Origin: Oncomelania hupensis | Taxonomy: Eukaryota > Mollusca > Gastropoda > Littorinimorpha > Pomatiopsidae | Length of the DNA stretch: 64,000 nt | Direction of reading: 5' to 3' | NCBI GenBank assembly: GCA_036898135.1 | Contig: JBAHVR010000227.1 | Coordinates: 1 to 64,000, forward strand | In this document: in pieces, positions 52,728-63,439 of the stretch | Layout of the letters: each line of letters starts with the position of its first letter | How positions within the stretch are numbered: the stretch's first letter is position 1 | Program-made: the position numbers and the translations under genes | Notes under the pieces: model-generated | What the model saw: only the letters and a program-made list of their open reading frames with translations | Databases searched by the model: none | Told to the model about the DNA's origin: nothing

Positions 52728-52752
52728 TTTCAGAAAAGGGAACGCAAGAGGG

Positions 52753-53127
52753 TATGTATTCACTGGTCTAGCTCGTATAATTATTTGTTTATTATTACAA
52801 TTAGTACTCGGGGGTCGAATTCGTTTCTAACAGAAGAGAGCACTGGCTGTAACACGACAGATCGAGTGAAGAAACACTGCTTGTCTCGCTTGTAACTTCT
52901 TCGCAATCGGCCATTGTATACAGCTGCTGACGTCACTGCGAGGGGAGATCAGCGATAGCTGCGTTTTAGATTATTACTTCCCTTACTCTTAATTACAGGT
53001 AGGAAATCCCACTTTCAGTGATCGATATCTATTAAACGGTAGAGCTTTGCTTACCGAATTTTTTGCATCTGGTATTATTTAGTAAAGTTCTTTCAGCAGA
53101 AACTTTTTGACCGAGCACTGTGGTTGA
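52753..53127. other. Region after the THAP exon, possibly intron
   Basis: No further exon is recognised. Confidence 0.4.
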
Positions 53128-53345
53128 CCTTTAAGGTCCAGCGGACTCTTCCGAGCCAAATCAGGAGCAGAGAAGTGAAAGAGGACTCACCCCTGATCCG
53201 CATAAAAGATCTGACGAAACAACCCTAGTGGTAACACTGAAGGCAATCTATCAGCCGGTCACTTTACAATAAAGACATCCCACGCAGGGGACGCTGAGGC
53301 TATACTCTAATTTATCGAACCCCCGTTTACAAAAGCAAATAGAAT
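53128..53345 (-). mobile_element. SINE-like family B copy
   Basis: TTAAGGTCCAGCGGACTCTT through CTGATCCGCATAAAAGATCT, CACTTTACAATAAAGACATC and TTATCGAACCCCCGTTTACA. It has an extra ~20-bp segment, GAAGTGAAAGAGGACTCACC, relative to 36620-36850. Confidence 0.8.
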
Positions 53346-54660
53346 ACAAACATAAATATGCAATATTAAGAAAACACATACATATATGATATAAAATGCC
53401 TACATTGTTAAATAATAACATCATTGGAAGCCCCTGTGACCATTTGGCAGAAAGCGTCCAATATTCCCAAGATCATCCAACAGACCTCACACACAAATGA
53501 GGAGTATTGTCCCGGAAGAGTTTTCAAGAAAAAAGGTAGGTGACTGGTCTAGCGAAGAAGAAGATAGTATAGTAGATTGATAGAACAGAGTAGGAATGAG
53601 AAAGAACAAAGGAGAAAGACAGCAACAGTGGAAATTTAAAGCACTAAATTTCCAGAAAGTGGGGATACTATTTATACTGAAACCCCCGACACCCGCACGG
53701 GGTGGGGGGGGGTGGGGGGGGGGGGGTAAAGAAGTAAATATAAAAAGAGATAAACACTAGACAAAGGAAACAATACACTATAAAGTTGTTAGACAAAAAA
53801 AATAACATCATTCACACTCTCGCACAACGTTCATTTTACATACCAGAGTCCAGTGCAATTAACATTTATACACTTTTTACTTACATGTAGGAAATAAAAG
53901 TCCGTAAGTACGTTCATGTTCAATGTTCTCTCAGTTAACCAAAGATAATCCCCCACACATATAATACAACCACACACATACACGTACAGGACAGACAAGT
54001 GGGTCACGTGACAAAGTACTTGGCTCTCTTTCGTGTAGCTCTCCTGTTCTGGTCTCTCTCAACTCAACACTCATCTTCCAGTTCCCTCCTTCTCTCGATC
54101 CTCACCGCCGCCTTTTAACTCTCTAGCTGTCTTCTCTCGTCTTCTTCTCTCACGTTCATCCACTCCTCTTCTCAGCTGTCGTTTTCTTCGTCTGCTTTTC
54201 CTCTTCCTTACTACTTTGCTCTTCGTCTCACAATCTCACAGGTCCTTCTCTTCCTTTCACGACCTCACAGCTTCATTTTTGACCTCACAGCTCCATTTCT
54301 CCTCAATTCCTCACAGCTCCATTTCTTCTCAGCGGTATTCTGAAGATGTAGCTCCTCCTCAGCTACACACCAACTGCAGACACACGACCACCTCCTTCGA
54401 CAGCTATAGTCAGTCTCTCCCATTATTTATAATTATTTATTTAAACAACTACTGTGTGAGTACAACACATGTCACGTGACCACACAGACCCACTACGTAC
54501 ATACAGACACACAAACATAGAACATAGAACTGCACGAGCAACACGCAAACCCATTATCCATTTTGTACTCTAAGCTTAATTACAATTGTCAATGACGCTT
54601 ATTTATACAATTAATTAGTGTTTTTCATCCAGGATACATAGACAACATATTCTGAGAATG
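53346..54660. other. Unassigned intergenic DNA with G-run and CT-rich stretch
   Basis: A G-rich run is at 53698-53727. A CT-rich region at 54020-54340 holds a short 'CTCACAGCTCCATTTCT' duplication near 54288-54336. No gene is recognised. Confidence 0.45.
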
Positions 54661-54711
54661 TAGAACTTCTTTCCATGACAACTAGTACTAGTACTACTAC
54701 TACGACGACGA

Positions 54712-54803
54712 CAACGGAGCCGGCAGCGACGACGACGACGACGACGACGAAGAAGAAGAAGAAGAAGAAGAAGAAGAAGAAGAAGAAGAAGAAGAAGAAG
54801 AAG
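54712..54803. repeat. (GAC)n then (GAA)n microsatellite
   Basis: GAC/ACG units (about 54700-54750) pass to GAA units (to 54803) then GGA. Confidence 0.95.
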
Positions 54804-54841
54804 GAGGAGGAATTAATAGTATTATCAGCAGCAGCAATAGA

Positions 54842-54842
<1 letters not shown>

Positions 54843-54914
<72 letters not shown>
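54843..54914. repeat. (AGT)n microsatellite, split by the Gmr1-like element
   Basis: About 23 AGT units end exactly at the 5' LTR. The repeat resumes (AGTAGTAGTAGT) right after the 3' LTR at 63047. Confidence 0.95.
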
Positions 54915-56462
54915 TGTCGCGTTAGGACTAGTTTTAACTCTGCTTGTTGACTATTTAGCATTGTGTAGTCTTTGTAATAGTAGAGAGTCAGTCTATTACA
55001 CAGCAGCAAGTAAATTACAGCACACTGCGAGCCTGAGCCACACACACAGCGCAGTGACGTCAGCACTTAAGTTTTGAATCGGACCGTTGGAACCAATGGG
55101 AGAGCGTAGGCAAAGTGGTTGGAGCCAGTTTGACTGGGTCCAAACCACGCACAGTTTTGGTCAGTTGGGAGGAATACACCGAAGTGTGAACAGCTAGATA
55201 GCTAGAGAAATCTCTACACACTTAGACCAGGAAGCAGGACTTAGAAGCATAGAATTCTATCAAGTCACAACGGGCCTGAACTTGTCAAACAGGTAAATGA
55301 ACACCCTTCTGTTTCATCGTGATATATTTATATTATTGTTGAAATTATGTTTGTGGAATTTGCTAGGCATAAATGTGAATTATTAATCCGAATTTGCGTG
55401 ACCATGTGGAAGAGCCGACCACGAGGCGAAACACGACCGGTTACGCCGCCATGTTGTATCCCGTACGGAACCACTGTTGTTTAACTTATATGTATGTTTG
55501 CAGACCAGTGGCTGTACCACTGAATGTTTATATTATTATTAATTCTGTATGTGTATAGTTAGACACGATTGATATTCATGTATGAATAGGAATTTAGAGT
55601 GAGATTCCAGTGGAACCCGGAAGTAGCAGAATGTTCGTCGCTTATGTATAGAGATGTGGAGCTATCACTGAGGGCTACTTTGGCTTTCAGTGAGACGCTC
55701 TGCACAAACCGATTATTCAGGGTTGTGCAGAATTTCGTCTCTTATATTCCAGACGAGCAGGCGAGCTATCCCGAGCTATCCCGAGCTACCCCGAGCTATC
55801 CTGGGCGCACCACTCCACAGAAACGACTAGTTGGCGGAGTATCCTCTACCGCACAAGACGGAAAGAGCGACCCGGAAAACTCCCTGTCAGACCCCACAGC
55901 GTGGCAAGGGAACCCAACTACACAACGACACAGGTGGACCAGAAGCTACCTCACAGAAGGACTTCGAACCCCCACTCATGAGTTAAGTGCATAACACGAA
56001 GGTGCGCTTAAACTGATTATAACAGGACCACAGTAGTCCAACTCTTCAGAAACTGTAAAACGGACCACAGTAGTCCAAATCTACATGAATTCGAATAGAA
56101 AGTGCCCGATGAAGATATAACAGCTGCCTAGACTATCAGCGATCGAACTATTAGCAGTGACTGAGACATTTTAAGTTAGATTAGTACTTAGAGAATCTTG
56201 TATAGAGTAGAAGAAATAAATGTGTGATTTTAACTGTTATCCAGTGGCTGGACTACTTATGATTCATAGCCGTGTGAAAGCTAGTGTGACAGTATTCTTT
56301 TACCATTTTTCTATCTATTTCTGTACCCCAACCTTAACACGGAACGAGCTAAACAAATAAATTTATTAAAGTAATTCATAGAATGACTTACTAGCAGTTC
56401 CCACCGAATATACGTGAGGGTCCATAATTCCATTGTGCAGAGCCCATAAACCCCACGTGACA
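54915..56462 (+). repeat. 5' LTR of the Gmr1-like element
   Basis: It starts TG and ends CA. Promoter-like motifs include TGACGTCA (55055-55062) and CCAAT (55093-55097). AATAAA near 56214 may be the polyadenylation signal. A 131-codon frame (55599-55994) lies inside and includes a tandem GAGCTATCCC 10-bp repeat at 55768-55800. Whether it is translated is unknown. Confidence 0.93.
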
Positions 56463-56469
56463 CTTTAAT

Positions 56470-56485
56470 TGGCGAGCCTGCCAGG
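56470..56485 (+). promoter_or_regulatory. Putative primer binding site
   Basis: TGGCGAGCCTGCCAGG begins 7 bp after the LTR. The leading TGG fits a tRNA CCA end. The primer tRNA was not identified. Confidence 0.5.
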
Positions 56486-56827
56486 ATCTGTGGATAATAG
56501 GAATTGGGTATAACCGGACCTAAGTACAATAAAATTAGATAACAGTAGTAGTAGTAGAATAACTTAGAATAGTGTAAGGGTATAACACTGATCAGTTGTG
56601 GTGCACTATTCTTTAGTTAAAAACTTTTTTGCTTCAATTATTTTTGTGCCTGTATGTTGCATTGTTCTTTTGCAGGTTTTGCTTAAATAACTGTTGTATG
56701 CCATTTGACTCTTGTTTTATTCTATTATTGATTACGAATTGTATGGTCTTTGCATTGTTTTTATTGAATTGCAATATTGCTAGTGTTTTGGTATTCCACG
56801 TGATTCAGAGGTTGTTCATAGACACGT

Positions 56828-59800
56828 TTGGCAATGTCGGACCCAGTGGCCTTGAGATTGCGCTTCAAAGAATTAGGGGAAGCTTTACACTTAGCAGGGG
56901 GAGACCTAATTGCGTATATCAATGCAGAGGTAGAGAAGCAGGAGGCTAAGGCAGAGAGAGCAGCAGAGAGAGAGGCGAAGAAACTCGAAGCGGCAGAGAG
57001 AGCTGCAGAGAGAGAACAGAAAAAAGCAGAACTAGAAGCAGAGCAAAAGAAACTAGCATTAGAAGCAGCAAGAGAACAGAAGAAATTAGAATTAGAAGGA
57101 GAACAGAAGAAGGCAGCATTAGCAGCAGAGAGAGAAGCAGAAGTTAGGAAATGGGAGTATGAGCGGGCAGAAAAAGAAAAAGAGAGGGAAGAAAAGGAAA
57201 AAGAAAGACAGCATGAGTTAGAGCTAAGAAGATTGGGATCAGGAGCTTCAAGTTCTTCCTCAACCCCTCCCCACTCAGATCAGCTAGAGGTAGCACCCAA
57301 CCCTGTACAAGGAATGTCATTTCCACTGGGGACATTCAATGAGAGAGAAGAAGGTCTAGATCTCTATCTGACTAGGTTTGAGCGTCTAGCAACAGAGTAC
57401 AAACTAGATCCCACTCATTGGTCTTTTAAGCTTAGTCAAGGGCTTAGAGGAAAGGCTTATGACATCTACAGTAAGCTACCGACTGACAGAGTGACTGACT
57501 ATCACAAAGTAAAAGAGGCACTCCTAACGGGATTCGAACTAACAGGAGAATGCTACCGGCAAAAGTTCCGCACCAATCGGAGAGTGAAAGGAGAGAGCTA
57601 TGCGCAGTTCGCGGATCGGTTGTCCACAACGCTGGATAAGTGGATTAGCCAGTCAGCCACGGCTAAAACGTATGATGGACTGACAGAACTGTTAGTATGG
57701 GAACAGCTACGGGAAACCATGACCCCCGAGCTGAGGACATTCTCAGTAGAGCAGGGCGCGGAAAGACTAGAAGATCTGGTCAAGGTCGCAGATAGGTACG
57801 TGGCCGCACACGGAGAAGCCAAGAGCTTCAGGCGAGACCTAAAGCCTAACGGGAAAGAGGCACAGAAACGAAGCCCTAACCGGGAAGAGCGCACCGCGAA
57901 TAAGCCGAATAACCCCAGACCTGGGCAAAATAAAGGACCCAACACGGAATTCGGGAAAAGAGGTCCCGCAGAACAGAGACGGTATTGTTCGTTCTGCAAC
58001 AGAAACAATCACTCCACCGCAGAATGTTTCAAGTTGGCCGCACAACGTAGGGAAGAGCGCGAAAGCCGGCCAGCGCACAGAGTTCTAACTCAAAGCAGCG
58101 GTAACAAGCCACACACAATCGGAGATCACCCATCGGTGACAGACACGGTCAAGGTCAACGGAAAAGAAGCGAACTGTCTGTATGACACAGGTCTATCATA
58201 CGACGCGATAGTTAGCGAATCTCTTGTATCGCGCGCGGACTTGACGGACAAGACAGTCGACTTACAAGGAGCAGACTTGACGAAACCGACGACTACTTGC
58301 CCAATAGCATGGATCGAAGTAGAGAGTAGGTACGTCACAGGACGAATCCAAGCAGCTGTTTTACAGAAACCCCTGTATGATCTAGTGCTAGGGTGTAGGT
58401 ATGTGTTCTTAGGCACGCCCCCTAAAACTGTAGAGATAGCTGCAGTGCAAACCAGGGCCCAAGCTAAAACCCAACCACCCCAGCCCGAGTTCGCTCCGAA
58501 TCCAGGACTCGAAGAGATCAAAACAGCACAGAAAGAAGACACCTCGATAGCGAAGTGCTTCCAGAAGCTACCCAAGGCGCACACACCCCCGCACAAGGGA
58601 GACTTCTACATGGAAGAGGGAGTTCTACATCGACAAGGAGATGGAGATCACACCCAACTAGTACTACCAGCCACCCTTCGAGCCCAAGTACTAGAATTAG
58701 GCCACAGCATGCCACTCAGCGGACACATGGGAATTGGAGCCACAGTGCAGAGAATCAGCGCACACTACTATTGGCCAGGAATCACGGAGGATGTCAAGCG
58801 CTACGTGAAATCTTGCCACCAATGTCAACGATATTCCCCGCGACATCACACCGTACCAGTTACCTTAGGACCATCGGTAGTAGTCGGCGTGCCATTCCAG
58901 CAAGTCTCAGTAGACATAGTAGGACCACTGCCCATGACCAAGAAGCGGAACAGATTTCTACTCACACTCGTCGACGCATGTACGATGTGGTGCGAAGCAG
59001 TCCCGTTGCCAGCGATCGACACCAAGAAGATCGCAGATGCACTCATCGCCATCTTTACCAGGGTCGGATTCCCGGACAGCATTAGAACGGACAACGGATC
59101 TCAGTTCACCGGCCGCCTGATGCAAGACGTGTTCGAGTTGATACAAGTTCATCACATTCGCACACCACCATACCACCCAGCCAGCAACGGACAAGTAGAA
59201 AGGCTGAATGGAACCCTTCTCACCATACTCAGGAAAGTCGCCGACGACAATCCAGAAGCGTGGGACACCTACGTGAATGCGGCACTGTTCGCATACCGAG
59301 AAACACCCCATGCAGCCACAGGCTACACCCCGTCAACATTGCTATTCGGCAGACCTCTAGCCGGACCGCTAGAAGCCCTACGCCGAAGTTGGACGGAGGC
59401 CAAGATAGACGACACACCAAGAGGTGCCACCAAGTACGTCGCAGACCTGCAGGAAACCCTCAAAGCAACGTGGAAGAAAGCTGGTGAAGCACTGAAGAAG
59501 GCAAGAGCCCGTCAGGCGAAGTACTACAACCGCCACGCTAAGGACAGAGAACTGCAAGTCGGCGATCAAGTGCTACTCTTACTTCCAAGTGGAACCAACA
59601 AGCTGGACATCGCTTGGAGAGGACCGTACCGGGTGACTGCCAAGAAATCCAAGACAGTCTACCAAGTAGAGGTGAACGGGAGAGCCCGGTACCACCACAT
59701 CAATCTCCTCAAGAAGTATACGGACCGACCAGCGACCCCCAGCACTCACCACTTGTTAGCCATCGCCATCGCGGAAGAAGGAGAAAGCATGGAGACCAAT

Positions 59801-61321
59801 GCAGTAGAGTACCCCCTGCACTCCAAAGAAACCTACAAAGACGTGATACTCAACGGAGACCTAGCCGCTAAACAGCAACAGCAAGTACTACAGGTCATTC
59901 GACAACATCAGACTGTGCTCACAGACCGACCAGGGAGGACAGACCTCGTCGAAGTAACCTTAACGGTGACCGACCCAACACCCGTCCGCCAGAAGCTCTA
60001 CCCGATGCCACTGTCGCAGCAGCGAGCCATCAAGGAAGAGATAGACACCTTACTGGCAGCCGGAATCATCTCAGAGTCTATTTCACCCTACAGCGCAGGC
60101 ACGGTATTGTTGCGAAAACCCAACGGAGAGCATCGACTGTGCATCGACTTCAGACTGTTGAATGCCGTAACGCAGTTCCAGCCAGAGCCACTCCCGGACC
60201 AGACAGACCTATTTGCCAAGCTACAGCGAGCGAAGTACTTCTCACGCATCGACCTCAGCAAAGGATACTACCAGATACCAGTGCAACCGCAAGTCCGAAA
60301 GTACCTAGCGTTTAGCACTATGGAAGGACACTTCGAGTTCAATGTACTTCCATTCGGACTCCACAACGCACCCAGCATCTTCAGCGCCATGATGCGAAAA
60401 CTCCTGGCACCCCTGAGCAGCGAGCACCTACATTCGTTTATGGACGACATCCTCATCGCAACACCTAGGTGGGAGGAACATGTCACGCTCCTACGACAAC
60501 TACTCGCCCGCCTCAGAGACACGGGATTGACGGCAAGACCCACCAAATGTCAGATTGGATTCACAGAACTAGAATTTCTGGGACACACCATCAGTCAAGG
60601 AAGCCTGCGACCGGTAGAAAAGACAGTGAAACGCCTACTCGACGCTCCTAGGCCCAAGACCAAAAAGGAAGTACAGTCGTTTCTAGGACTCTGCGGCTTC
60701 TACCAGAAGTTCATCCCCAACTACAACAGCATCGCCGTACCACTGACAAATGGAACCCGGAAAATCGCCCCGGACAAAGTCGTATGGACAGCGGAATGCG
60801 AGACAGCCTTCCAAACACTCAAGGACAGAATGACATCGGCGCCAGTACTCCATCTACCCGATTTGACTCAGCCATTCGTTCTTCGCACCGACGCAAGCGA
60901 CTTAGGCCTCGGAGCAGTACTGCTACAGCGCGACCCCAAGAATGCGGAGACGCTATTCCCTGTCGCCTACGCCAGCAGAAAATTGAGACCCGCCGAGACC
61001 CACTACGCCACGTCGGAGAAGGAATGCCTTGGACTAGTCTGGGCCATACAGAAATTCCAACTCTACCTGTATGGGACACACTTCACAGTTCAGGTGGACC
61101 ACCAACCACTATCGTTCCTGGCAGCCTCCAAGTCTTTGAACTCTCGCCTGATGAGATGGGCACTCACCCTTCAGGCATACTCATTCCAAATCGAGTACAT
61201 CCCCGGCAAGGAAAACCACGGAGCCGACTACCTCAGTCGCCATCTCGTGGAGGACACAGCAGCTGTCGCCCACCCAACACAACTAAGGGCCACAGCACCA
61301 GAATTCGTCCCCGCCCAGTAA
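56828..61321 (+). CDS. Gmr1-like gag-pol polyprotein (order gag-PR-IN-RT-RH)
   Basis: 1497 residues. Residues 32-137 form a long charged, Ala/Glu/Lys-rich coiled coil. The capsid region (about 165-330) ends in a segment (ECYRQKFRTNRRVKGESYAQ ... LLVWEQLRETMTPELRTFSV) that looks like a SCAN domain. A zinc knuckle follows: Cys387, Cys390, His395, Cys400. The protease has DTG at 453-455. The integrase comes next: His626, His633, Cys663, Cys666, then Asp696, Asp755, Glu791, with a GPY/F-type module (WRGPYRV near 930). RT (about 1050-1290) has VLPFGLHNAPS and a FMDD box at 1204-1207. RNase H (about 1350-1470) shows Asp1355. All catalytic residues are present. Met1 or Met3 (56834) could start it. 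It would build capsids, copy the RNA and integrate the cDNA. Confidence 0.96.
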   Translation: MAMSDPVALRLRFKELGEALHLAGGDLIAYINAEVEKQEAKAERAAEREAKKLEAAERAAEREQKKAELEAEQKKLALEAAREQKKLELEGEQKKAALAAEREAEVRKWEYERAEKEKEREEKEKERQHELELRRLGSGASSSSSTPPHSDQLEVAPNPVQGMSFPLGTFNEREEGLDLYLTRFERLATEYKLDPTHWSFKLSQGLRGKAYDIYSKLPTDRVTDYHKVKEALLTGFELTGECYRQKFRTNRRVKGESYAQFADRLSTTLDKWISQSATAKTYDGLTELLVWEQLRETMTPELRTFSVEQGAERLEDLVKVADRYVAAHGEAKSFRRDLKPNGKEAQKRSPNREERTANKPNNPRPGQNKGPNTEFGKRGPAEQRRYCSFCNRNNHSTAECFKLAAQRREERESRPAHRVLTQSSGNKPHTIGDHPSVTDTVKVNGKEANCLYDTGLSYDAIVSESLVSRADLTDKTVDLQGADLTKPTTTCPIAWIEVESRYVTGRIQAAVLQKPLYDLVLGCRYVFLGTPPKTVEIAAVQTRAQAKTQPPQPEFAPNPGLEEIKTAQKEDTSIAKCFQKLPKAHTPPHKGDFYMEEGVLHRQGDGDHTQLVLPATLRAQVLELGHSMPLSGHMGIGATVQRISAHYYWPGITEDVKRYVKSCHQCQRYSPRHHTVPVTLGPSVVVGVPFQQVSVDIVGPLPMTKKRNRFLLTLVDACTMWCEAVPLPAIDTKKIADALIAIFTRVGFPDSIRTDNGSQFTGRLMQDVFELIQVHHIRTPPYHPASNGQVERLNGTLLTILRKVADDNPEAWDTYVNAALFAYRETPHAATGYTPSTLLFGRPLAGPLEALRRSWTEAKIDDTPRGATKYVADLQETLKATWKKAGEALKKARARQAKYYNRHAKDRELQVGDQVLLLLPSGTNKLDIAWRGPYRVTAKKSKTVYQVEVNGRARYHHINLLKKYTDRPATPSTHHLLAIAIAEEGESMETNAVEYPLHSKETYKDVILNGDLAAKQQQQVLQVIRQHQTVLTDRPGRTDLVEVTLTVTDPTPVRQKLYPMPLSQQRAIKEEIDTLLAAGIISESISPYSAGTVLLRKPNGEHRLCIDFRLLNAVTQFQPEPLPDQTDLFAKLQRAKYFSRIDLSKGYYQIPVQPQVRKYLAFSTMEGHFEFNVLPFGLHNAPSIFSAMMRKLLAPLSSEHLHSFMDDILIATPRWEEHVTLLRQLLARLRDTGLTARPTKCQIGFTELEFLGHTISQGSLRPVEKTVKRLLDAPRPKTKKEVQSFLGLCGFYQKFIPNYNSIAVPLTNGTRKIAPDKVVWTAECETAFQTLKDRMTSAPVLHLPDLTQPFVLRTDASDLGLGAVLLQRDPKNAETLFPVAYASRKLRPAETHYATSEKECLGLVWAIQKFQLYLYGTHFTVQVDHQPLSFLAASKSLNSRLMRWALTLQAYSFQIEYIPGKENHGADYLSRHLVEDTAAVAHPTQLRATAPEFVPAQ

Positions 61322-61488
61322 TACCCTGTCACTAGAGTCCATAGCTACCTGGCACAGCATTGCAGCTCAGGTAGAGCAACTTACTTAGCTTGTAAATAGG
61401 ACCCTAGGATAGTGCAGCGTTAAACTAGGCTCTGTAGTAGAAAAAGGTCGAATCCAGTAGTCATCGCCTTTTTTCAGTTGAGGGAGCC
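61322..61488 (+). other. 3' untranslated part with polypurine tract
   Basis: Non-coding; ends GTTGAGGGAGCC before the 3' LTR, a short purine-rich tract that may prime plus-strand synthesis. Confidence 0.6.
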
Positions 61489-63046
61489 TGTCGCGTTAGG
61501 ACTAGTTTTAACTCTGCTTGTTGACTATTTAGCATTGTGTAGTCTTTGTAATAGTAGAGAGTCAGTCTATTACACAGCAGCAAGTAAATTACAGCACACT
61601 GCGAGCCTGAGCCACACACACAGCGCAGTGACGTCAGCACTTAAGTTTTGAATCGGACCGTTGGAACCAATGGGAGAGCGTAGGCAAAGTGGTTGGAGCC
61701 AGTTTGACTGGGTCCAAACCACGCACAGTTTTGGTCAGTTGGGAGGAATACACCGAAGTGTGAACAGCTAGATAGCTAGAGAAATCTCTACACACTTAGA
61801 CCAGGAAGCAGGACTTAGAAGCATAGAATTCTATCAAGTCACAACGGGCCTGAACTTGTCAAACAGGTAAATGAACACCCTTCTGTTTCATCGTGATATA
61901 TTTATATTATTGTTGAAATTATGTTTGTGGAATTTGCTAGGCATAAATGTGAATTATTAATCCGAATTTGCGTGACCATGTGGAAGAGCCGACCACGAGG
62001 CGAAACACCACCGGTTACGCCGCCATGTTGTATCCCGTACGGAACCACTGTTGTTTAACTTATATGTATGTTTGCAGACCAGTGGCTGTACCACTGAATG
62101 TTTATATTATTATTAATTCTGTATGTGTATAGTTAGACACGATTGATATTCATGTATGAATAGGAATTTAGAGTGAGATTCCAGTGGAACCCGGAAGTAG
62201 CAGAATGTTCGTCGCTTATGTATAGAGATGTGGAGCTATCACTGAGGGCTACTTTGGCTTTCAGTGAGACGCTCTGCACAAACCGATTATTCAGGGTTGT
62301 GCAGAATTTCGTCTCTTATATTCCAGACGAGCAGGCGAGCTATCCCGAGCTATCCCGAGCTATCCCGAGCTACCCCGAGCTATCCTGGGCGCACCACTCC
62401 ACAGAAACGACTAGTTGGCGGAGTATCCTCTACCGCACAAGACGGAAAGAGCGACCCGGAAAACTCCCTGTCAGACCCCACAGCGTGGCAAGGGAACCCA
62501 ACTACACAACGACACAGGTGGACCAGAAGCTACCTCACAGAAGGACTTCGAACCCCCACTCATGAGTTAAGTGCATAACACGAAGGTGCGCTTAAACTGA
62601 TTATAACAGGACCACAGTAGTCCAACTCTTCAGAAACTGTAAAACGGACCACAGTAGTCCAAATCTACATGAATTCGAATAGAAAGTGCCCGATGAAGAT
62701 ATAACAGCTGCCTAGACTATCAGCGATCGAACTATTAGCAGTGACTGAGACATTTTAAGTTAGATTAGTACTTAGAGAATCTTGTATAGAGTAGAAGAAA
62801 TAAATGTGTGATTTTAACTGTTATCCAGTGGCTGGACTACTTATGATTCATAGCCGTGTGAAAGCTAGTGTGACAGTATTCTTTTACCATTTTTCTATCT
62901 ATTTCTGTACCCCAACCTTAACACGGAACGAGCTAAACAAATAAATTTATTAAAGTAATTCATAGGGTGACTTACTAGCAGTTCCCACCGAATATACGTG
63001 AGGGTCCATAATTCCATTGTGCAGAGCCCATAAACCCCACGTGACA
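61489..63046 (+). repeat. 3' LTR of the Gmr1-like element
   Basis: It matches the 5' LTR except for one extra GAGCTATCCC unit (62337-62372 array), a G/C difference at 62009 and GG for AA near 62967. The internal short frame is therefore shifted at its end (62173-62565). Confidence 0.93.
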
Positions 63047-63136
63047 GTAGTAGTAGTATTCTTGTTGTAGCATCAATAGTAGTTCAACTCAACAAATTGA
63101 CTAATCTTTATTACCCATCCCAGGAAATTACATAGT

Positions 63137-63232
63137 AATAGTACTAGTAGCAGTAGTAGTACTAGTAGCAGTAGTAGTACTAGTAGCAGTAGTAGTACTA
63201 GTAGCAGTAGTAGTACTAGTAGCAGTAGTAGA
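63137..63232. repeat. 18-bp minisatellite
   Basis: About five units of AGTAGCAGTAGTAGTACT. Confidence 0.93.
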
Positions 63233-63439
63233 AGCAACGGTAGAAATATTCGAAGGAGTTAAAAAAATCGTAGGAACGTCTGTTATTATTTTAGACACTG
63301 CAATGTAGACCGTAATCCATGTTGGTATTGACATTGGGCATGGGTATTTCATAAACACAACACCCCAAGATTGTTATCTAATTGAAACCGGCAGGGTTGC
63401 TTGAACCTGTTTTCTTCAAGCGCCATGGTGTGAAGAGAA

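Larger units (their letters stand above)
54915..63046 (+). mobile_element. Complete Gmr1-like Ty3/gypsy retrotransposon
   Basis: The 8132-bp element has LTRs of 1548 and 1558 bp (TGTCGCG...CGTGACA), a PBS, one intact 1497-codon gag-pol and a weak polypurine tract. It inserted into an AGT microsatellite; GTAGT flanks both ends, consistent with a 5-bp duplication. The pol order PR-IN-RT-RH is the reverse of normal Ty3/gypsy and marks the Gmr1-like lineage. The LTRs differ by one 10-bp tandem unit and about three substitutions, so the insertion is young. No env is present. Confidence 0.94.

Noticed and set aside
57144..61079. Minus-strand frames inside the Gmr1-like gag-pol
   Set aside because: Shadows of the main frame, without domains.
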